Source: Nothopassalora personata
Lineage: Eukaryota > Ascomycota > Dothideomycetes > Mycosphaerellales > Mycosphaerellaceae
Length of the DNA stretch: 64,000 nt
Direction: 5' to 3'
NCBI GenBank assembly: GCA_033816765.1
Contig: CM066294.1
Location: 2,976,001 to 3,040,000, forward strand
A program made the position numbers and the translations under genes. The notes beneath the pieces were generated by a model, which saw nothing but the letters and a program-made list of their open reading frames with translations, was not told the origin of the DNA and searched no databases. How positions within the stretch are numbered: the stretch's first letter is position 1; each line of letters begins with the position of its first letter. Below are positions 22,375-33,589 of the stretch, in pieces.

Positions 22375-24110
22375 ATGATGGGCAGCGGTACGTCCAGCAT
22401 GAGACACATATTTCTGTGCCTCATGCGACTACTCCTTTTCACCAAAGCGCAGGTACTCAATAACACGACTTTCTGCTGCCAACAGATTTTGGCCAGATAT
22501 CCAAACCAGCTATTCCGCTACGACGACCATCTCGTCCCGCGTTGGTCTAAGACAGCCGATGTGATCCCCGGATGCTCTTTCTTTCCTACAGATGCAGTCG
22601 AGGTATCTGACGCCTTGAGCGTTCTTGTCAGCAGCGCGTGTCCATTCTCCCTCAAATCAGGAGGTCATTCACCGTCGCCAGGTATGAACACCATCGAGGG
22701 CGGGATCGCTATAGATCTGAGCTGGATCAACGAGACGACGCTGGCGGACGACCGCTCACATGTCATCCTGGGTGCCGGGGGCACATGGGGTAATGCGTAC
22801 GAGAAGCTTGAGCCACACGGAGGTAATACATGATGGATGCCCGCGTGGAGCACACTCCAAGGCTGCATACTGACTTGTAGTAGTCCTTTTCCCAGGTGGC
22901 CGCGCCGCCGATGTAGGTATCGGAGGCCTGACTCTCGGCGGAGGCTATTCGTGGGCCACGCCGCGGGTCGGCTTCGTCGCTGATAATGTAATCAATTTTC
23001 AGGTATGTGCTTATGCATCAGTTGCTCAGACAGGGATCGTCAGCTTCGAAGATGCCCATTACACGAGGCGATGGCGCTGATAGCTCTTCGTTCAGATCGT
23101 CCTGGCCAATGCTAGTATAATCGATGCCAACGCCACCCGTCATGAAGATCTCTTCATGGCACTCAAGGGCGGTGGCAACAACTTTGGTGTCATCACTCGC
23201 ATCTGGCTCTCAACCTGCGAGAGTCATGCTCTCTGGGGTGGCGTTGCTGCCGTGGATATCACACTCGGCGTCGCGAGCTCCCTCGCAAACACCGAAAGAG
23301 CACTCGATGAGGTTCATCGCTTCACCACTGAAAATTACGAAGATACAAATGCTGCTGTGGCTGTACAGTTCAATTTCAATGGCACAGACGGACGGCGCAC
23401 CATCGGCAGCTTTCTTGTGCATACCGGACAGGGTCACGAAAGCCCACTTCACAGAGAGCTTATGCATTTGCGGCCTCAAATCCGGAACACTCTCAAGCAG
23501 AAAACCATGGCCGAGCTTAGCGAAGAGCTGTCGGCGGCATGGCCATTGGGTCAACGGTGTGTGAGGAAACAAGAGCTTCTGACCATCGTACATTACTGAC
23601 CAGAGCAGATACCTCACCACCTCCGTCGGCATCATCAACGACCGACATTTGCTCACGAAAGTCCATAAAACTCTAGACTCCTTCTGCCGCTCCGCCTCCA
23701 ACGCAATCTTCCCAGCAACATTCCAGTGCACGTTCATCTACGAACCGCTCCCTCACTTCTACACCACGCAAGGCGAGCTCAAGGGTCGTAACATCCTCGG
23801 TCTCAATAACACCCACGATGACTATATCATCGTCCTGCTGCAGCCTCGCTGGCACGATGGCGGAGTCGATGGGATCATGTACGACTACGCAGAAGCGTGG
23901 GTGAAGAATCTCCGCAGTACGTATCCGGAGAAAGTCATGCCACTGGAGTATCTGCCGTACGCTGCGCCGTGGCAAGCCCCGCTTGGAAGCTATGGGGAGA
24001 GCAATCTGGAATTTATGCGCAAGGTCAGTGAGAATTATGATCCGGATCGTGTCTTTCAGAGACTCGTGCCAGGTGGCTTTAAACTTGACAAGGCTGGAGG
24101 CGCGGCTTGA
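22375..24110 (+). CDS. secreted FAD-linked oxidase (berberine-bridge-enzyme-like)
   Basis: Four exons (22375-22822, 22881-23002, 23096-23556, 23609-24110) give 510 residues. A hydrophobic N-terminus (about residues 8-24) is a likely signal peptide. The FAD_binding_4 (PCMH) domain shows PFSLKSGGHSPSPGMN, whose His is the usual site of covalent FAD attachment, then IAIDLSWINE. It continues with FPGGRAADVGIGGLTLGGGYSW and LFMALKGGGNNFGVITRIWL. The C-terminal BBE segment ends in NYDPDRVFQRLVPGGFKL. N-glycosylation sequons are frequent. The second cysteine of bicovalent BBE enzymes is not evident at its usual place. Such enzymes oxidise sugars, alcohols or secondary metabolites; the substrate here is unknown. 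All introns are in phase. Confidence 0.92.
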
Positions 24111-24449
24111 GTACCTGCTCGAATGTCAGCGATGTTGTGAGCGATAGACATGGCCTCGTCTGATACAATGCGTTCTAGGAGCCAATATTCAAAGAATATC
24201 TTCGTTTCGTTGCGTGCCACTAACAGCAGTAGGCTTACTTACTACTATACACGAAACATCGTATCCAACCAGAAACAATCGAGGCTTTTTGTGGTCCTCT
24301 CACCACCTGCCATCCCGCGATGTCCTTCCATTCCATTCCATATGCGCCCTTGTCGTCGTTGTCGAAATAAGTCCGGCAGCTTGCGCTGAACGCATTCCTC
24401 GCTGTTGTTGCCTCCATCAATGTTCGGATGTGCAAGTCAAGTCTCAAAC
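24111..24449. other. convergent intergenic region
   Basis: 3' flanks of the FAD oxidase (+) and the Hva1-TUDOR gene (-). Nothing else seen. Confidence 0.4.
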
Positions 24450-25190
24450 CTAAGACTTGTTGCGACCCGATCGGCGCGGCTCACCACTTTCAGTCGCAGC
24501 CTTCTTGGGCTCCTTCTTCTTCGTCTCCTTCTTCGGCGCGGCGTTTCCATTGGCATCCTTCTTCGCTGGTCGGCCCTTCTTCTTTGGTGCGTCGCCGTTT
24601 TCCTTTGGAGCCTCTTCCTTCTTGTCGCTGTCTGTCTTCTGCTTCTTTGCAGCAGCGCCGCTTTCGTCGTCCTTCTTCTCCTCAGCAGTGTCTTCGGCTT
24701 TACGCTTGTCGCCTGTCTCGGCGTCGCCATTCTCTTTCTTTTCCTCATCTTTCTCCTCTTTCTTGTCGTCCTTGCCGCCTGCCGATTCTTCAACGTTCAG
24801 CTCGGAGGCTTTCTTCACGACGTCGTGGCCTGAGCGCTCGACGTAGACTGCTGGGTTTCCTTCCTCGCCGTGCTTGGTCACGGTGTTGCCGGACTTGGTC
24901 TCCATGGTGACGTCGCCTTCTTTGACTTGGGTGGCTGTGCCGCCGGGTGCGCCGCTGCCCCAGTTCCAGGAGACTATCGAAACGCATCGTCAATATCATG
25001 TTTCGATGCGACGCGGTCGACTCGGCTGACTAAGCGGGTCGAAGGTTGATCGACGCGACGAGGTCATCGTCAGCAGCGCCGGATGCCAATGGGCATCGCC
25101 AATGCATCGCAGAGCTGTAGGAGGTGTACGCGACTGCGATGAGAGGATGCACGTACCTTTGTCGCCTTCCTTGACCTCCGTGTCTGCCAT
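24450..25190 (-). CDS. Hva1-TUDOR (hypervariable) domain protein with Lys/Glu-rich tail
   Basis: Two exons (25190-25157, 24973-24450) give 185 residues. The short N-terminal domain spans the intron: MADTEVKEGDKVSWNWGSG, then GGTATQVKEGDVTMETKSGNTVTKHGEEGNPAVYVERSGHDVVKKASEL. This is the Hva1_TUDOR domain (PF11160), widespread in fungi and bacteria. From about residue 80 the protein is a charged low-complexity tail rich in Lys, Glu, Asp and Ala, ending in PRRSGRNKS, and is probably nuclear. The 183-nt intron is long for this locus, but its boundaries restore the domain exactly. Confidence 0.88.
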
Positions 25191-26187
25191 TGCGGTAGGT
25201 CGGTCAGCTGTGCTAGCTGCTGGGCTTGGCGCAAGTGATCTGGAGTGATGTCTGGTGGTTGCGCGTGGGAACAGATGTTAACAATGCCGTCGCGTGGTGG
25301 TTCTGAAGGGGTTGTGATGGATATGGGATGTGTTGTCGTTGAGAGTCAGAGAGGAGAGAGAGTAAAGGCGCAAAGTGAAGTAGTCGAGGCTCGGTTCTCA
25401 TTGGCAGCAGCTCTCAGCACTGCGCTCAGCAGGAGGCTGGCAAAGCTGCATGCTCTAGGACTAGCCTCTGGGGAAGGAGATCCACTTCGGCCGAGGGCCG
25501 TCCGCTGCCAGTTTCCGTGCACGTGCGTGGTGTGCTCGAGGCAAATCTCTTGGTCTGTTTCGATTCCTTTTTCCCATCGACTTCATCGCTATGATACCCC
25601 ATGGTGTTGACTGCATCGATGGCATACAGATGCATGGGGATCCGAACGCCGACAGTGGCAGAGCAGCGTCGTGCTGTGTTTAGTACAAAGTCCCATCACC
25701 CTGGCTCTCGCCTCTGCAGACTCCGGGTGGCAGTCGTAGCACGATAACAACCGAAACAGACTTCCATTATTCCTCCATCGCAAGTGAAATCGTGACCATC
25801 GGAAACGACATCGAGTGGATAGGCAGGGAGCGCATTCGAATCAATGTCTTCCCAGCTCCGTCAGCGAGGCCAAGCCAGGCCAGCTCTATGCAAACACGAA
25901 GCTGCCACCCGATCCATCAACGCTTCCGCTCTATCTTTGTCGGCAGCTACCCGGAGGTACTGTGACATGGCTGTCGTGTTTCTTGGCATGCTATAAGGCC
26001 AATATTGACCATCGACGATAGGCGAGAGCATTCGCCGCCTCGCCATGAGATGCGTCGGCCAAGCTAATCTGCCGTGCGACCAAGATCGACGACATGCATA
26101 CAAGTAGGATGCGCCAACTCGAGATATCTAATATTTCGCGAGGCTCACCTCTCTTTTTGGTAGCGCTACATTTAGCACATTGCAGAG
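25191..26187. other. divergent intergenic region, about 1 kb
   Basis: Upstream regions of the Hva1-TUDOR gene and the carboxylesterase. No recognisable gene or repeat. Confidence 0.4.
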
Positions 26188-27944
26188 ATGCCGACTCTCG
26201 CCAGCTGTGCAGTCCTGGTGTTGGCGCTGGCTACTGATGTCTTGGCAGCAGATCAAGAATCGCCCATTGCAACAGTCTCAAATGGATCGTACGAAGGACT
26301 GTATCTTCCCACATTCGATCAGGACGCTTTCTTGGGCATACCTTTCGCACAATCCACCGCAGATCACAATCGTTTCCGGATACCGCAGTCTTTGAACGAA
26401 ATATGGACCGGAATCCGTTCTGCCCACAACTACAGCGAAGCATGTCCGGACTACTCGCCAGCCGACTGGACGTATGGTGTCGGGGAGAATTGTCTCAGCA
26501 TTAACATTGTCAAGCCGTCAGGTTGCGAAAATGAAAGCTTGCCCGTGGTTGTGTGGATTCATGGCGGCTCGTAAGTATCTGCTGTCAAGACGTGACAGAT
26601 AGGTATACTGAATCAACTGCAGCTACCAAAGTGGTACAAGCGGCCTGCAGAACTACAACCTATCATATATTGTGGAGAAGTCAGTGCAGATAGGACAGCC
26701 GATCGTGGCGACGAGCATCAACTACCGCAAGGGTGGGTGGGGTATGCTCTATAGCAGGGAAGTGCAAGTGAGCAAGCTTGATGGTATCATTGAGATAGAC
26801 CACTGACCCTTTTTTCAAGGGCGCCGGCCAGACGAACCTGGCCCTTCGAGACATGCGAAAGGCTCTCGAATGGGTGCAAGAGAACATCGGGTCCTTCTCA
26901 GGGAACAAATCTCTAGTCACTATCTGGGGCGAGTCTGCAGGCTCTTTCGCTGTTGGGCAGCTCTTAATGATGTATGGCGGCCGCTCTGATGACTTGTTCC
27001 ATGGCTCCATCCAAGAGTCGGGTAGCGCTGCCACTGCATGGTACAACGGCAGCGACTGGTATCAGCCGATTTACGACAAGATTGTGTCGCAGGTCAACTG
27101 CACTGAAGCTATCGATACGCTAGCCTGCCTCCGAACAGTTTCATACGAGGAGCTGTATCCCTATCTGAACACTTCCATCATCGACGGTCCTGGTTGGTAC
27201 CCTACTGTCGACGGAGATACGATCCCTAATTACCCTACAATCTTGCTTCAGAAGGGCGACTTTGCTCACGTTCCTCACTTGTATGGCACGAATTCTGACG
27301 AAGGCACCGATAATGCACCTGCAGATGGCGTGATCAACACGGATGACGACCTTCGATGGTATCTTCGGACACAGACAGGCTTCGACTACCCCAACAGCAC
27401 AATCGAGGAAATCCTTCGCCTGTACCCTGATGACCCTACTCAAGGCATTCCCCTCAACACAGGCACTGAACGCTTCGCAGAACAAGGCCACCAATACAAA
27501 CGCGCCGCAGCAATCGTCGGAGATGTTTTTTACCACGCCCCGCGACTGAACGATGCAAGACACTACTCCGAGCACAGCGATACGTACATCTACCGCTTCA
27601 ACACACGGCCTACAGCGAACTATGTCGACGCCTCGCAAGTAAATACCACGCTGAATCCAGCTTACAAGGGAGTGGCGCATGCTTCAGAACTTGGCTATGT
27701 CTTCAATAATCCTGCGTTCTTGGGCAATGAGGCTCTGAGTGAGCAGATGGCCGCCCAGTGGATCAATTTTATATATCACGGCAATCCGAACGGTGCTGGA
27801 TTGCCTACCTGGCCGAGATATAGCGAAGGGCCGGAGGGCTTCAATCTCGTGCTGCAGCCGAATGCAAGTTATGTCGAGGATGATACGTATCGCTTGGCTG
27901 GGAGGGAGTACTTGACGCAGTGGGCGAGGAGAAGGCATGTATAA
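26188..27944 (+). CDS. secreted type-B carboxylesterase / lipase
   Basis: Three exons (26188-26570, 26623-26767, 26820-27944) give 550 residues. Residues 1-20 form a signal peptide ending in DVLAA. The alpha/beta-hydrolase body has FLGIPFAQS, the signature GENCLSINIVKP, the oxyanion-hole VVWIHGGS, SINYRKGGWGMLY, and the nucleophile elbow VTIWGESAGS with Ser at about residue 219. The acidic residue is probably in the GTNSDEGTDNAP segment. The catalytic His region near PAYKGVAHASELGYVF completes the triad. Several Asn-X-Ser/Thr sites suggest glycosylation. The enzyme hydrolyses esters outside the cell; the substrate is unknown. It is separate in orientation and regulation from the FAD oxidase two genes upstream. 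Confidence 0.94.
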
Positions 27945-28191
27945 AGGCCAACATACTTGCTACAGCCCACCAAATCAATCCTTCCTGTCTGAATAACCAA
28001 ACCCCTATTCTGGGACCTATTTACTATATCTCCGAAGCCAACATGTAGCAGCCTTGCCCTCTCATGTACCTCAAAACCATCTCCATCCCGGGACCATCCC
28101 CTCAAGTCTCATCCTCCCAAACCTGCGAATACACCGTCCGCGTCGCCGTCGCCGTAAAACTCGTCCTCGACTCAGAAAACATCCCCATCGC

Positions 28192-28836
28192 CTACCCAGT
28201 CTCCGTCCCGATCCCTGTCCCTGTCTCCAACAACGCCGTCTCCACACCCCTAATCCCTCCCTCAGTAAAACTCGCCACCACCCCACAAAATGGCGTCGTC
28301 CATCCCGGAGTCGGAAATCCCTCACAGCTCGTATAACACCCCGGCCCGTATGTCTGTCCACACCCATCAACGAAGTTATCGCACTTGTATCCACATGTCG
28401 CGGTCGTCATCGATGCTTCCGGGGTCTTGCCGGGGTAGTATCTGTTGCTGGGACAGCCGGGGTTGGTGAAGGAGGGAGTTGTCATTCCGGAGCAGTGCGG
28501 GAAGCAGCCGCCGTACATTATGCCGCAGGTGTTGATGTAGTCGATGCAGAGGGTTTGGCCGCAGGATGTTGTGGTGTTTGTGGGGTGGGTGGAGGTGGTG
28601 AGGGAGCTATTCGGTGGTGGTGGTGGTGGTGGTGGTGGTGGTGGTGGAGAGTAGGGAATTGGTGCTACTGTTATGGTGGCGATGGTGGCGATTTTGGAGG
28701 TTGGGATCATTGTTGGGCGTGGTGGTGGTGGTGGTGGTGGGATGGGTGAGATTGGTGCTAGCTCAAGGACGGTGTATTGTCCTAGTGTGGTGGTGGCGAG
28801 GGAGGCCAGGATGCTGGCGAATACTGAGTAATGCAT
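28192..28836 (-). CDS. secreted protein with two six-cysteine modules and poly-Pro tracts
   Basis: A frame of 214 residues. Residues 1-19 are a signal peptide (MHYSVFASILASLATTTLG). Two poly-Pro runs (about 7 and 12 residues) sit at about 33-75. A duplicated cysteine module follows with spacing C-x3/4-C-x6-C-x6/7-C-x3-C-x12-C in both copies (CIDYINTCGIMYGGCFPHCSG and CDNFVDGCGQTYGPGCYTSC), giving 12 cysteines. This is the look of a secreted disulfide-rich wall protein or candidate effector; function unknown. A second stretch downstream on the same strand (about 28166-28102) reads TSFTATATRTVYSQVWEDET and stops, so a 3' intron may replace the last about 25 residues given here. Confidence 0.75.
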   Translation of the reverse strand: MHYSVFASILASLATTTLGQYTVLELAPISPIPPPPPPPRPTMIPTSKIATIATITVAPIPYSPPPPPPPPPPPPNSSLTTSTHPTNTTTSCGQTLCIDYINTCGIMYGGCFPHCSGMTTPSFTNPGCPSNRYYPGKTPEASMTTATCGYKCDNFVDGCGQTYGPGCYTSCEGFPTPGWTTPFCGVVASFTEGGIRGVETALLETGTGIGTETG

Positions 28837-29153
28837 CTTGCTCGGGGATTCTGACGGCTCGGAGAGGTGGTATGGAGGTAAGGCGGCGTTTTAAGCTATG
28901 ATGGCAAGCCCGTTGATGAAGTCATGTGTATACGACATTACATTCCTTCACGGTGAATTACTCCCATGGGGACAAACATCTGACGCAAGGCACGTGTCTC
29001 GGTAGTTTCAAGATGGTGTTATCAGTACCTCATACTCGATCAGTGGCAGACTTTCTGGACTCGTGAGCATGAACATCAATCAGCATCATCTTCACTGGGA
29101 AATGACTGTACGGCGACGCCGCGGCTGTCAAAAATGCTGTCAAACACCTCCCA
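28837..29153. other. intergenic region
   Basis: Promoter of the cysteine-rich gene and 3' flank of the next minus-strand frame. Nothing else seen. Confidence 0.4.
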
Positions 29154-29777
29154 TTAGTAAGTACGCTCTTCACGCAACGTGGCTTCAGTACCTGACAATG
29201 CACTACGTGTTCGATCATTCGTTCCATTCCATAGACTTCCAGACGGCACTGGCAGTGATAGTCCGATAGAGCTGCGCATCTGGTTCGTGATTAAGCTCTT
29301 GTCGCGGAGAGTGAAGCTATATAGGGACTCATTGGTCATGGTAGTACGTCGTAAGTGGATCAGAATGCTGAGGATAACTACTAAGAAGATAATCGCAACA
29401 GGCTTCTTGAAGGAGAGCGAATCGAAGGTTCCATCTTGAGGTCTTTGACTGATGATGATATGATGCCCCTGGGATACATACTTAGTACAAGCTTTCGCCA
29501 ACGCAGCGAAGACTCTTGACCGCGACAAGGATGTTCCTCGGACATGTACCACCGTTGTAACGCGCAGCTTTGCATCTACTTCCGTCACAATAATGTTGTT
29601 GTCGTGAAGACGACACGGCATCAAACGAAGGTCTGTGGTCTCCGCACCTGTCTCGCACGTGGCAAAAGCATAAGGCGGCAGATTGGATTCGCCAAGAGAA
29701 GTCTCTTTCCTGCGTCGTAACAAGCCTAATGCATGCACCTCCACCCACTCAGTGCCACTCTCCCATCCCTCGACCAC
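29154..29777 (-). CDS. hypothetical single-pass membrane protein
   Basis: An open frame of 207 residues with one clear membrane segment (KPVAIIFLVVILSILIHL, about residues 131-148) followed by basic RRTT. The N-terminal half is mixed alpha/beta in composition (IIVTEVDAKLRVTTVVHVRG). I do not recognise a family. The topology recalls PIG-H, but its conserved motifs are missing. An intron in the C-terminal part cannot be excluded. It is divergent from the Atg22-like gene with a 221-bp gap. Confidence 0.35.
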   Translation of the reverse strand: MVEGWESGTEWVEVHALGLLRRRKETSLGESNLPPYAFATCETGAETTDLRLMPCRLHDNNIIVTEVDAKLRVTTVVHVRGTSLSRSRVFAALAKACTKYVSQGHHIIISQRPQDGTFDSLSFKKPVAIIFLVVILSILIHLRRTTMTNESLYSFTLRDKSLITNQMRSSIGLSLPVPSGSLWNGTNDRTRSALSGTEATLREERTY

Positions 29778-29998
29778 GGCTGGGACCGATCATGGCGTGC
29801 TGAGCACAAAGACCCTTCCATTCAATATACAGTAGGTACTGCCGCCTTCTGCATTGCTTTTCTCTTCACATCTTCCACTCGCAACATCATCTGTTCTGCA
29901 TAGCGTTACACTGGGCCGAAGTATCCGTACCACTAGCATATTCCGACACATGCTCCGCCATCACCAGCGAGTCTACTTCTGGAGACCTCAAGTCAGCC

Positions 29999-31667
29999 AT
30001 GGCAGCAAATGATCCTGGCCTCGCGCCAATGGCCGCGCCGGCCTACGATCCGACCAAAGGCGATGTTGAGAAGACACCAGGTGGAATATTGGTAGAAGAG
30101 GAGAGACCTGTGGCACCGGATCAGTTCGATGAGAGATACGAGACGACCAAGTATGAAATCTGGGCATACTACAGCTACTACATTGGAAACAATGGCTTGA
30201 CGCTGTTCAACTTTGCGCCAACAGCTGCGCAGAATCTGGTCTATCAGCAGGCAGAGGCCGTTGGAGGAGCGGACAATACAATCCTGCGCTTTGCTGGAGC
30301 GGACAGAACGATCAACAGTATCATTCTGCTCTGCAACGGCATCAGCTTCGCGATCCAGATCGTCGTCTTCCTCATTCTGGGCTCCTTCGCAGACTTCGGG
30401 ACTTTCAGGCCGAACATATTGATGGTCCTCTCCCTTATTGCGTGGGGTATCGGCTTCGGCTGGCTAGGCGTCCACCACGAAGAGCAATGGCAGACCGGCC
30501 TAGGCCTCTACATCGTCGGTCTAATCGCATACCAGCTTTGCTTGACATACTGGACCGCAGCTTTCCCAGGCCTGGCACGCAACACGCCCGAAATGCGCAA
30601 CAAAGCACACCAATTCGAAGCCGGAGAAATCACTCGCGACGAATACGATCACGCCGACAGCATGAAGCGCAACGAGCTCAGCAATACCGCCTTCTACGTC
30701 CAGTCCGTCGCTGAAATCTTCATTCTCGCCGTCATCGTCGGCATCATGTTCGCTCTACACGTCAACGCCAGCACGGCAAACAACAACTACGGTCTCAGCG
30801 TCCTCATTGCTTTCGCCTCAGGAGTCTGGATCCTCGTTGCAATCCCATGGTTCTACCTCGAAAAGCGCCGTCCAGGCCAGGATCCAGGTATGAACATCGT
30901 CCTCGCAGGTTTCTGGCAACTCTACCGCGCCTTCAAGGAGATTTGGCAGCTTCGTCAATCTCTCTTCTACTTGATCGGATACTTCCTCCTCGGCGACTCG
31001 CTCAACACCACCGTGACCGTCATCGCCACGCTGCAGAACGAGATTGTTGCGTATAACACTTTGGAGCTGACGTACCTCCTCATCGTCGGCATAGCAGCCC
31101 AAGCAATCGGCATCTTCGCTTTCTGGAATCTTCAGAAACGGTTTCAACTCCCCACAAAGACTATGTTTAACGCCGTGGCTGTGGGCATTATCCTCCTGGA
31201 CGGATGGGGCATGGTCGGGATCTGGACGAACCGCTTCGGTTTCCATCACAAATGGGAAGTCTGGGTCTACCAAGCCTTCTACGGTCTCTTCGTTTGTCCT
31301 TGGTACAGCTACTCCCAAACCGTAAGCTACCCACTCACCCTCACCTCCTCCGCAACCCCCCAAACTCCCCCCCTAACAGCATCCATAGATGATTTCCGAA
31401 GTCACCCCCCGCGGCAAAGAATTCCTCTTCTTCTCGCTCTTCTCCATCATCGGCAAAACGTCCTCTTTCATCGGACCTTTCATCAGCAGTGCCATCATAG
31501 ATGATACAGGGAATAATTCCAGTCCTTTCTATTTCTTGTTCGCGCTTAGCTTTGCGAGTTTCTTGTTTCTGTTGTTTTTTGTAGACGTGCAGAAGAGTCG
31601 GGTCGAGCAGGCGGCGTTTTTGGAGAGGGAGTCGGCTGCGAAGAAGAAGTTGCTGGGGGAATCTTGA
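29999..31667 (+). CDS. Atg22-like vacuolar amino-acid effluxer
   Basis: Two exons (29999-31321, 31389-31667) give 533 residues. The hydrophilic N-terminus is followed by YEIWAYYSYYIGNNGLTLFNFAP, characteristic of the ATG22 family (PF11700). About 12 membrane segments follow, with a long luminal/cytosolic loop after GLARNTPEMRNKA that carries a charged helix. The end has YSYSQTMISEVTPRGKEFLFFSLFSIIGKTSSFIGP, rejoined exactly by removal of the 67-nt intron. Yeast Atg22 exports leucine and other amino acids from the vacuole after autophagic breakdown. Fungi hold several paralogues, so the exact role is uncertain. Confidence 0.92.
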
Positions 31668-32179
31668 GAGTTCTGTTGAGGGTAATGTTGGGAGTGGTGG
31701 GAGCGAGAAGAAGATTGGATCGTGGAGGGGGTTCGGAAACCACGAGAGCAATGTTTGTACGACCTTTTGACGATGAATGATGACCTGTCTACTCCTTGTG
31801 CATCGTAGCGCTGAGGCGTCCACGAGACGGCGTCGTGCTATGGTAGCGTGGTCTCGCCATGGCGCATGTCAGTAAAGATTCTGGGACAGCTGATCGACGC
31901 TGTATTCTCGTGGCGCAGATTGTGTGGTTACTTGTGAAGCGGTCGTGTCAAATTACAGTACCACGGTCTTGGCCTCTGGTAAGTCGGTTTGCGATGGTAC
32001 ATGATCTCATTTGTGATCTTACAGAGGTGTGCGTACGTTTGCGGTGTCTGGAGAGCCGCCAACGCCTATATACTACGAAGGGTTCACTTTCAATCTCATC
32101 ACGGCAACTGTGAAGAAGCAGCGGATGTCCGTCGTCTACGTCGCCTGGCTTCCCGATCGTACACTCTCGCGGCAGCAAT
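31668..32179. other. convergent intergenic region
   Basis: 3' flanks of the Atg22-like gene (+) and glucosamine-6-phosphate deaminase (-). No feature recognised. Confidence 0.4.
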
Positions 32180-33589
32180 CTATGCTACCTGCGCTGAATC
32201 GACGCGTTCGTGCATGGGCGACAGTGGCAGCTCTTTCACTTCGAGGCCTTGTAGTCCGTTAGCAGCTTGTGGCGCGGGTAGTCTCTCGTGCATCGAATCA
32301 GGTATCAGCTCTGGGGTGATGGCACGTGTGAGTTCTGGTCGTGGAGCTGAGAGGGTGGTGGACTCTGGCTCGGCCGTGATTTGACGCGAGAGGTCCGACT
32401 TTGGACCGGCGAGGAATGACTTTGCAGTCGGACTGCGTGGACTGTCGAGCTTCTCGAGAACAGAATCCCGCTTGCGTTGGACTTTTGCTGCTGGCTCGAT
32501 GGATTGTCCGAACCCCTGGGATGTTGCGACTTGCTCGATGGATTTGAAGTACTGCTTGTGGTCAGCCTTCGTGCATGCTCAGAGGCGAGAGACAGCTTGC
32601 GCACCTTGACTGTCTTGACCTGCAGTTCCAGAGTGGCGTCCTCGTCGACCACGATCATGGCGTGCGAGTGGAGCTGTACACTCGAGAGTGTCCACATGTG
32701 GTTCACGCCGCCCTCGATGCATTTCTGCAGGGCAAGAGACTTGTGTGCACCAGTGATAATGATGACAACTTCTCGTGCCTGGCAAGTGTTAGTCTTGTTC
32801 AGGCACAGTGCCGCAGTCCACGACGCAGCCATTACTCACGTCCAACACAGTCTGCACGCCGAAAGTGAGCGCCATCTTCGGGACCTTGTTCAAGTCATTG
32901 CCGAAGAACCTCGAATTGGCGAGTATCGTGTCGTAGGCAAGCGTCTTCACCCTCGTTCGACTCTTCAAGCTGGAACCAGGCTCGTTGAACGCGATATGCC
33001 CATCGGGTCCTATCCCACCGAGGAACAGCTCAATGCCACCTGCACGTTTGATCTTCTCCTCGTAAGCTATGCATTCTTCCTCAAGATCTGCAGCATTGCC
33101 GTTCAGTATGTTGATGTTTGCTGGATCGACATCTACGTGGCTAAAGAAGTGCTTGTACATAAAGGAGTGGTACGACTCAGGGTGTTCTCGTGGAATGCCG
33201 ATGTACTCGTCCTACAGCACGTAAGCGAGTGGCACCTGGAACATGTCCACAGGAGTGCGCACCATGTTGAACGTGACCACATTTTTGAACGAGATGTCGC
33301 CATTCTTGTGGGCCCGGACTAGGTTCCTGTATATGCCCTCAGGAGATGAGCCAGTCGGCAAGCCGAGGACAAATGGTCTTTCTGGAGTCGGCTCATAGGA
33401 CTTGATACGATCTGGAACAAGATATTATGTGAGATTTGTTGTACAGCACACCAATCTGTCAGGTGGACGTACGAATGATGTAGTCGGAAATGTATTTCGA
33501 GGCTGTGGCCTTGTCGTCCCTAATGATGAGTCTCCTGGGCCACGATTTAGCATGCGGTAGATGGTCGTACGAGCTGCAGGAGCTTACAT
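32180..33589 (-). CDS. NAG1: glucosamine-6-phosphate deaminase, with an apparent one-base frameshift
   Basis: Six exons (33589-33588, 33534-33473, 33412-33263, 33211-32840, 32778-32605, 32551-32180) give about 376 residues once the extra base is ignored. The enzyme converts glucosamine-6-phosphate to fructose-6-phosphate and ammonia. Visible family blocks are [28 protein letters not shown] followed after the lesion by [62 protein letters not shown], and [33 protein letters not shown] fungal-type Ser/Pro-rich tail of about 120 residues follows. The start codon is split: AT ends exon 1 and G opens exon 2, across a 53-nt GTAAGC..CCCAG intron. In exon 3 a run of three A (plus strand 33360-33362) is one base too long and shifts frame inside the GLPTGSSP loop. 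Confidence 0.85.

Noticed and set aside
22375..27944. Biosynthetic gene cluster (FAD oxidase plus carboxylesterase)
   Set aside because: No core synthase, P450 or cluster regulator nearby; an Hva1-TUDOR gene lies between them.
29154..29777. PIG-H (GPI-GlcNAc transferase subunit)
   Set aside because: One membrane segment in a similar place, but the conserved motifs after it are absent.
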